From NCBI RefSeq assembly GCF_014212175.1, contig NZ_JACJVR010000087.1:1-64000 (forward strand): a stretch of 64,000 bases of DNA, read 5' to 3'. Under the pieces are notes generated by a model. That model saw nothing but the letters and a program-made list of their open reading frames with translations, was not told the origin of the DNA and searched no databases. The translations under genes and the position numbers were made by a program. The DNA comes from Cohnella xylanilytica. Lineage in GTDB: Bacteria > Bacillota > Bacilli > Paenibacillales > Paenibacillaceae. Positions 59,097-64,000 of this stretch are shown here, piece by piece. Positions within the stretch are counted from its first letter, which is position 1; the number at the start of each line of letters is the position of its first letter.

Positions 59097-59182
59097 TGGA
59101 ATCTCCCCTTCCCTCAAATGTTTACATCCTAATATTTACATTTACGAGAGATGGAGTCAATCTAGTTGCGGCATTATTAAGA

Positions 59183-59220
59183 CATAATTTAGGGGAAAAA
59201 GAAAAATTATGTTCTATAAT
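59183..59220 (+). promoter_or_regulatory. Promoter with inverted repeat upstream of the thioredoxin/ABC operon
   Basis: CATAATTT (59183-59190) and AAATTATG (59204-59211) form a perfect 8-bp inverted repeat just before a consensus -10 TATAAT (59215-59220). No -35 is recognisable; its place is inside the repeat, as in activator-dependent promoters. Confidence 0.55.
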
Positions 59221-59258
59221 GCAGGTGATTCGACACACTGCGATAGGGAGGGGATCCG

Positions 59259-59744
59259 ATGATCGATCGGTATATGAAGAAGGTAAAGCCGCCAGTGCTG
59301 CAGCGCTTCGAACAGGAGATGCTGAAGCCGGGCGAGCCGCTTCCGGACATGGCGATTCAGGACGAGAACGGAACGGAGAAGAGGTTGCACGATTATATTA
59401 CGGACCATCTCGTCCTTGTCTTGGGAAGCACGGGCTGCGATCTCTGCGAGCAAACCTTAGAAGTCTTGAACGACTACACGAAGCGCGACGAAGACTTGAA
59501 CGTCCTTATTCTCATGGATACCCATCCAGCGGCGCGGGACGAGCTGAGGCTAATTTTCGGGGAGCGTGCCCGGATTTGCATCGTCATGCCGCACTTGATG
59601 AACCGATATTTGAAAATGCAGTTTTTGCCATTGGCATTCTGCGTGGGAGCGGATGGAACGATTCTGGCGACGCACCCGTTCCTGGACGACGAATCGTTCC
59701 AGCAATTGATCGAGCCGATCCGTCCGGCTTCGTTCCCGTCATGA
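59259..59744 (+). CDS. Thioredoxin-fold (redoxin) protein with CxxC
   Basis: A 161-residue soluble protein. An AhpC/TlpA-like start (GEPLPDMAIQDENGTEKRL) leads to the active site GSTGCDLCEQ (Cys60, Cys63) and a later strand with FLPLAFCVGADGTI. No signal peptide, so it acts in the cytoplasm. GGGAGGGG precedes the ATG. Its stop overlaps the ABC exporter start (ATGA), indicating linked function, probably redox handling of the exporter's cargo. Confidence 0.8.
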   Translation: MIDRYMKKVKPPVLQRFEQEMLKPGEPLPDMAIQDENGTEKRLHDYITDHLVLVLGSTGCDLCEQTLEVLNDYTKRDEDLNVLILMDTHPAARDELRLIFGERARICIVMPHLMNRYLKMQFLPLAFCVGADGTILATHPFLDDESFQQLIEPIRPASFPS

Positions 59745-61510
59745 CGGCCGGCCGTTCCTTTAACAAGCAGGTTCTGCAAGGAACTTGGAAGTCGTACGGG
59801 ATTCTGGCAGCCATCGGACTGCTTGTAACCGCGCTCACCTCCTATCAGATCGGAATCACCAAGCGGCTGACGGATGAACTGGTTGCTCTCGCTTCCGAAC
59901 GGACCCCGTTTCTTTTGCTGGCCGAGCTATGCGCCATGATGATAGGGGCTGCGCTACTTCGTCAATACCAGCAATATCGTCAGAACGGGATTCAGCTTCA
60001 TATCCAGGCGAACCTGGACCGCCTGTTGGCGTCTTCGATCGAACCGGTCACGATAACCCGAACGGAGACGCCGCGTTTCAAGAACGAATTGAATATCGTC
60101 CGGTTCAGCTTCCAATCTCTATCCGGACTTTATTTATCCTTCATGCAGATTACGATAGCGGTCATATCAGTCGGAACCTATACCATTCTGATCTTCAAGC
60201 AAGTATGGTACTTGCCTTTCGTTATCTTTTTGCTGAATGCCCCCAAGTGGCTCCAGGAGAAGAGGATGGCCCGCGATCGGTTCGCCTTCACGGTGCGAAC
60301 GACGGAGCTTGTCCGCGAGAAGACGCTTCTTCAAGATCTGCTGTTCAATCCGTCCTCCTTCGCCGAACAGCTCGTGTTCGCGTCCAAAGCCTTCATTATG
60401 GGGAGATGGGGAAAAGCCTACGCCGAGGGGATGAAGCAGGAACAAAGCTTCAACCGAAGGGAGTCCGTACGCAAAACGGGTTACGCCTGCATAGCCGTCT
60501 TTGCCCAGGCGACCGTCCAGCTTTTGCTAATCGTCGGAGTCGTACGTCATTCGATCACCATCGGAACCTACGTATCCGTCATCGCCGCCGCGGGAGTGAT
60601 GGAGGCCTCTTTGATGTCGCTCGCCGCTTACGCCGGGCAGCTTCAACATTTCAAGCTGACGAAGTCGAAGGTAACGGGGTTCCTGACCGAATATATGCGC
60701 GAAGGTTCGACCAAAGAGCTGAAGGGGCTTCCGGGCGGAAAGCCTCGTACGATCGAGTTGAAGGACCTGGCGTTCGCTTATCCGGATCGGGAGCGGCCAA
60801 CGATCCGGCAGGTCTCGCTGCGAATCCGTGCCGGCGAGAGCATCGTGCTGGTAGGCGAGAACGGCTGCGGAAAATCGACACTGGCCAAGTTGATCGCGGG
60901 TCTTCATGAAGTGGATTCGGGCATGATCTTTTACGATGGGGAAGATCTCAACCAGCTAGACCGCCGTCGAATCTATGAAGAGGTGTCCATGGTGACGCAG
61001 GATTACGTCAACTATCCATTCTCGATCCGCGAATGCGTGACGATGAGCGACGTCCCTGATATCGCCCGATATGAAGAAGTAAGGGGGAAATACCCCTATT
61101 TGTTCCCGGAAGGGCTGAACGAGGATAGAGTCGTCGGCCTCGACCGGAGCGGGGCCACGCAGCTATCGGGAGGTCAGTGGCAGAAGCTGGCGATTGCCCG
61201 ATCGTTGTATAAGGAAGCTGCGGTCGTGGTCTGGGACGAAGCGACGTCGGCGCTGGATCCGGAGACCGAGAGGCGATTGTTCCTCGATCTGATGCGAGAG
61301 GATCAGGCGAGAAGCCTGATCGTTATTACGCATAGACTGAATGTCTGCCCTTTATTTTCCAAAGTAGTCGTCATGCAAGAGGGTCGCATTGTGGAGCAAG
61401 GCCGGCACGAGGAACTGGTACAGGCGGGCGGCAAGTACCGCCGAATGTTTGATGCTTATTCCATGGAGGAGGCGCGTACTCAGTATGGGAGCGTTTCAAC
61501 AGCTGTTTAA
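59741..61510 (+). CDS. ABC exporter with fused membrane and ATPase domains
   Basis: A 589-residue protein. Membrane helices occupy residues ~20-320. The ATPase domain has Walker A GENGCGKST (~372-380), signature LSGGQ (~476), Walker B AAVVVWDEATSALD and switch VITHRLN. There is no N-terminal C39 peptidase domain, so a double-glycine leader would not be cut by this protein. It is the type of exporter found beside peptide biosynthesis genes. The start overlaps the thioredoxin stop; the longer open frame upstream runs through the regulator gene and is not used. It overlaps the next gene by 26 bases. Confidence 0.88.
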   Translation: MTAGRSFNKQVLQGTWKSYGILAAIGLLVTALTSYQIGITKRLTDELVALASERTPFLLLAELCAMMIGAALLRQYQQYRQNGIQLHIQANLDRLLASSIEPVTITRTETPRFKNELNIVRFSFQSLSGLYLSFMQITIAVISVGTYTILIFKQVWYLPFVIFLLNAPKWLQEKRMARDRFAFTVRTTELVREKTLLQDLLFNPSSFAEQLVFASKAFIMGRWGKAYAEGMKQEQSFNRRESVRKTGYACIAVFAQATVQLLLIVGVVRHSITIGTYVSVIAAAGVMEASLMSLAAYAGQLQHFKLTKSKVTGFLTEYMREGSTKELKGLPGGKPRTIELKDLAFAYPDRERPTIRQVSLRIRAGESIVLVGENGCGKSTLAKLIAGLHEVDSGMIFYDGEDLNQLDRRRIYEEVSMVTQDYVNYPFSIRECVTMSDVPDIARYEEVRGKYPYLFPEGLNEDRVVGLDRSGATQLSGGQWQKLAIARSLYKEAAVVVWDEATSALDPETERRLFLDLMREDQARSLIVITHRLNVCPLFSKVVVMQEGRIVEQGRHEELVQAGGKYRRMFDAYSMEEARTQYGSVSTAV

Positions 61511-61928
61511 GTCTATCCAGACCAAGCAATCGGGTCTCGTCCTAACGGAGCCGATTCCGGCCGGGCAACCGTTCCCGGCGGTATTCGAAGGTGGAAAGCG
61601 CGAGATTAACTTGGCATTATTCCTATCGCTCACTTGCAGGGAATGCGTTTATTTATTGTCCGATTTGCCTCCGTTCCTGAAGGGCTATTCGGGAGGGATT
61701 CGGATGTACATGAAAGGCAGGGAGGAAGAGGTTCGGCAGTTGATCGAGTATTATGAATTCGAGTTCCCGGTATCGGCGATTAAGGAAGAAGAAATGACGG
61801 GCGTTTATCGAGTCCCCTCGACTCCGTATCTGTACGCGGTAAATGGCGAAGGGGATGTCGTCGGTTCGGGGAATGTGCATAATGTTGAGGAATTGAAGGA
61901 GCGGATCTCTTCTTATTTTCACCTATAA
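61485..61928 (+). CDS. Second thioredoxin-fold protein with CxxC
   Basis: A 147-residue protein without a signal peptide. LALFLSLTCREC places the CxxC at Cys51 and Cys54, and a later PSTPYLYAVNGEGDVVGSG gives the cis-Pro strand. GGAGGAGG lies 12 bases before ATG 61485, inside the end of the ABC gene. It resembles the first thioredoxin-like protein in plan but not closely in sequence. The operon is thioredoxin-ABC-thioredoxin. Confidence 0.75.
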   Translation: MGAFQQLFKSIQTKQSGLVLTEPIPAGQPFPAVFEGGKREINLALFLSLTCRECVYLLSDLPPFLKGYSGGIRMYMKGREEEVRQLIEYYEFEFPVSAIKEEEMTGVYRVPSTPYLYAVNGEGDVVGSGNVHNVEELKERISSYFHL

Positions 61929-62318
61929 CGGATAACCCAAAAAAGGCGAAACTGCGCAAGCTGGAACGCAGGAAAAGCAGCTAACGAATCCCACAAGCGC
62001 TATTTGGCCAGAAAAGCGGGATTTTTCGTTCTAACGAACTCCAGCGACGCTATTTCGTTCCGAACCCCCTCTTTTTCCCCGATGAACCCAAATAGCGTCG
62101 CGTGGATTCGTTAGAGTTCGAGAATGGGCTGTTTTGAGCGAAATAGCGTCTCCTGGATTCGTTACAGCCCCCGCGAATGGCCTGCTCAATCGATCCCATG
62201 ACCCATTCGCGTTTAACCCCCGCCTCAGAACCCTGCACGCGGCACGCCAGCAACCTCGCGCGCTCTATCGGCGTCTAAATAGGCAGATGAACCATAGCTG
62301 AATTTAGAGGTGTGCCAT
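61929..62318. other. Intergenic region with repeat copy B
   Basis: About 390 bp without a coding frame. It contains the 189-bp repeat; the rest shows nothing clear apart from a GAGGTG ribosome site before 62319. Confidence 0.6.
61980..62168. repeat. 189-bp structured repeat, copy B
   Basis: Same four-unit element as copy A (54197-54386), in the same orientation, with only a few differences (for example ATCCCAC for ACCCCAG and small changes near CCCGATG). The two copies enclose the lipoprotein/peptide/redox/exporter block of about 7.6 kb. Confidence 0.9.
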
Positions 62319-63566
62319 ATGAGCATTCGCAAAAGCAACCGTAAACCGATAGAGTTCGCGATCGTCTCCTCCGTCGCTCTGGCCGCAATCATCGGCTGCT
62401 CCATGCTCCCCGTTGCCAAGGCCGAGGTGACGCCAAGCGCCAGGCCAAGCGCCGCGCTAAGCGTCCAAATCTCCAAGCCGTCCGGCATCCGGCTCGTTCT
62501 GAACGGCGGGGAGTACGAGCCCAAGTCCGCTCCCCTGCTTTTTAACAACGCCGTCTATCTGCCGTTGAGAGAGATGGGGGAGATGCTGGGCTCCGTCGTC
62601 TCGTGGACCGCTTCGACGAAGGTCGTGACGATGACGTATCCGAATCTCGTCGTCAAGCTCGATTACGGATCGAAGAAGGCGACGATCAACGGCAAGGATG
62701 TGCCGCTGACGATGCCTCTGCGCTCGGTAAAAGGACAGATCTACGTTCCGCTGCGATTCTTCTCGGAAGCGACGGGCGCGAAGGTGGAGTGGAAGGCCAA
62801 CCGAACGATCCGCATCGAGAAGAAGGACGAGTACATCCGAGGCGGAGGGGTCAACGTGTCGGCGTGGCTGAACCGCCAGACGAAGGAGCTCTACCTCGCG
62901 CACCCGTACGAACGAGCTCCGGTTCCGGTCGGCAAGGTAGACGCCGAGCTGAACGATTGGATATCGGTGGGGGTGGACGTTCACGGATCGGGGATTCAAA
63001 TGGTGACCGTTACGGACATTTACGGAGAGCCGCACGTCCAGTACGCCGTGAACAGCCTGCTCGTCCGCGACGGCAAGATCGTCAGCCAGAAGAAGGCTTC
63101 CTACTTCCAGCGTTACGAACCGAACCTGACCTATTACCAGTACTACGCTCCAAGCGTCCCCGAATGGGTCCAGAACTACGTTCTCACGGACGGCCGAACG
63201 GTTACCGTGTTCGACGAGCAGGGCGCCGCGAAGCAGGAATACGACCTGCCTAAGCTAACCGGACAAGACGATACGTACGCGGTTCTGGGCGCCGGACAGA
63301 GCTTCCTGGTCGTCCGCCCCAGCAAGACCGGTCTCTTGACGCTGATCGACCTTCGGACCGGCCAATCGACCGTCTTGTGCGACAAGCTGCTGTCGGGGGA
63401 CGATCTGGAGTACGCCAGGAACAACGACGTTCCGTATCGCGGAGACAATCTCCGGTTCGCCGGGTATTCCGACGACGAAGGAGAGCTGTACTTTGATTAC
63501 GACAGCCCGCTCGACAGCAAGAGCGATTCGGTTCGGCTGACCTACAGGCGGACGTCGGGGAACTAA
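62319..63566 (+). CDS. Exported protein with copper-amine-oxidase-N-like stalk domain
   Basis: A 415-residue protein. A signal peptide (residues ~1-37, ending VAKA) is followed by a PF07833-type domain: GIRLVLNGGEYEPKSAP, NAVYLPLREMGEMLG and GQIYVPLRFFSEATGAKVEW. The rest is a beta-rich region with no recognised motif. ATG 62319 has GAGGTG 7 bases upstream; an alternative GTG at 62310 lies in that site. These domains are common on surface proteins of Paenibacillaceae. IIGC in the signal is a poor lipobox. Confidence 0.8.
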   Translation: MSIRKSNRKPIEFAIVSSVALAAIIGCSMLPVAKAEVTPSARPSAALSVQISKPSGIRLVLNGGEYEPKSAPLLFNNAVYLPLREMGEMLGSVVSWTASTKVVTMTYPNLVVKLDYGSKKATINGKDVPLTMPLRSVKGQIYVPLRFFSEATGAKVEWKANRTIRIEKKDEYIRGGGVNVSAWLNRQTKELYLAHPYERAPVPVGKVDAELNDWISVGVDVHGSGIQMVTVTDIYGEPHVQYAVNSLLVRDGKIVSQKKASYFQRYEPNLTYYQYYAPSVPEWVQNYVLTDGRTVTVFDEQGAAKQEYDLPKLTGQDDTYAVLGAGQSFLVVRPSKTGLLTLIDLRTGQSTVLCDKLLSGDDLEYARNNDVPYRGDNLRFAGYSDDEGELYFDYDSPLDSKSDSVRLTYRRTSGN

Positions 63567-63601
63567 GCCGGCGCGCGTCCTAGTACCTATCCTATTCCCC
63601 C

Positions 63602-63644
63602 AAAAAAAGGCGAACCCGCGCTCCTTCGAGCGCAGGTTCGCCTT
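63602..63644 (-). terminator. Terminator at the end of the last minus-strand gene
   Basis: AAGGCGAACC pairs with GGTTCGCCTT, and GCGCT with AGCGC inside. On the minus strand seven T residues follow, so it serves the gene at 63672-64000. It may also stop the gene coming from the left. Confidence 0.85.
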
Positions 63645-63671
63645 GCTTGCGTCGCGGGGCCTATCCGCCTC

Positions 63672-64000
63672 TTACAGGGATTCTCCGTTCAGGTAGTTGT
63701 AGAACGGAACGTCCGCCCAGAAGTCGTAATGCTCGACGACGACGGAAGGATCGACCTTCTTGAAGCCGTCGATGACGGCCTGGGACTGCTCCTTCAAGGA
63801 GAAGGACTGGGCGTAATAGCGGCCGGCTTCGATCTTGTTGTTCGTGATGAGCTTGTATTCCGGAAGCTCGGTCAGCGAGTAGTACAGCGGCTGCCACCAG
63901 GAGCCCGCGATGAGGCCGGCCTGGTGTTCCTTGTTCTTCTTCGCGTAGGCGAGCACGATGTCGTTGAAGCGATCCTTGTCGGCGGCGTTCGCGAATTCGA
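63672..64000 (-). CDS. Unidentified protein, C-terminal part (cut by window edge)
   Basis: The frame is open to the edge of the window, so only the last ~108 residues are seen, ending YLNGESL. Readable segments are AGLIAGSWWQPLYYSLTELP, AQSFSLKEQSQAVIDGFKKV and VVVEHYDFWADVPFYNY. They fit an extracellular binding-type protein but I cannot name a family. An internal GTG at 63956 is probably not the start. Confidence 0.6.
   Translation of the reverse strand, partial: EFANAADKDRFNDIVLAYAKKNKEHQAGLIAGSWWQPLYYSLTELPEYKLITNNKIEAGRYYAQSFSLKEQSQAVIDGFKKVDPSVVVEHYDFWADVPFYNYLNGESL

Noticed and set aside
59096..59740. N-terminal extension of the ABC exporter starting at 59096
   Set aside because: It reads through the divergent promoter region and the thioredoxin gene in another frame. 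ATG 59741 overlaps the preceding stop as ATGA and gives a normal exporter length.
54197..62168. Composite transposon or insertion sequence
   Set aside because: The flanking repeats carry no transposase frame and no target-site duplication is visible. They are described only as direct repeats.
62319..62430. Lipoprotein signal (IIGC) in the stalk-domain protein
   Set aside because: Position -3/-2 residues are a poor lipobox, and a normal cleavage site VAKA follows. Treated as an ordinary signal peptide.

Overview
The window is a high-G+C Firmicutes chromosome segment. Gene content and order fit Paenibacillaceae (a Cohnella- or Paenibacillus-like organism): strong Shine-Dalgarno sites, sigma-A promoters with extended -10 elements, CtsR and CggR operators, an Sda-like checkpoint protein, UgpC/MsmX and YesM/YesN-type sugar uptake genes, and the hprK-lgt-ppaX / his / trxB / rapZ-glmR-whiA-HPr / clpP / cggR-gapA-eno order known from the Bacillus subtilis yvo-yvc region.

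Layout. 1-840: 3' end of a 23S rRNA (no 5S follows) and six tRNAs (Met, Val, Asp, Phe, Tyr, Lys) closed by a terminator. 0.9-7.6 kb: tagO/wecA-type transferase, a PucR-type regulator, the multi-sugar ABC ATPase msmX/ugpC, then hprK-lgt-ppaX-yvoF. 8.0-14.7 kb: complete histidine operon hisZGDBHAF(IE), whose HisA is of the eukaryotic HIS6 type. 14.8-24.6 kb: a divergent prs, a TPR/HTH protein, trxB, glucokinase, rapZ, glmR, whiA, an HPr/Crh-family protein that keeps His15, and a SIMPL protein. 24.7-26.2 kb (minus strand): Sda-like protein, clpP under a CtsR box, tRNA-Arg. 26.2-33.6 kb: the CggR-controlled glycolytic operon cggR-gapA-pgk-tpiA-gpmI followed by eno.

33.7-54.0 kb is a mannoside/glycan-utilisation locus: histidine kinase and AraC-type response regulator, sugar-binding lipoprotein, two permeases (no ATPase; MsmX at 3.1 kb is the likely partner), then GH3, GH38, GH125, a composite clan GH-A enzyme and a second GH38.

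54.4-61.9 kb is the most unusual part. Two tandem orphan solute-binding lipoproteins stand back-to-back with a 62-residue peptide containing 8 Cys and 5 Trp. Around it are a MauE-like redox membrane protein, a membrane-anchored thioredoxin-fold protein, a regulator with an OmpR-type winged helix, two further CxxC thioredoxin-fold proteins and an ABC exporter. Near-identical ~190-bp structured repeats flank this block in direct orientation, and a diverged relative sits at 20.1 kb. I read the block as a candidate disulfide-rich secreted-peptide system; that is inference. The window ends with a copper-amine-oxidase-N-like stalk-domain protein and the 3' part of an unidentified minus-strand gene.
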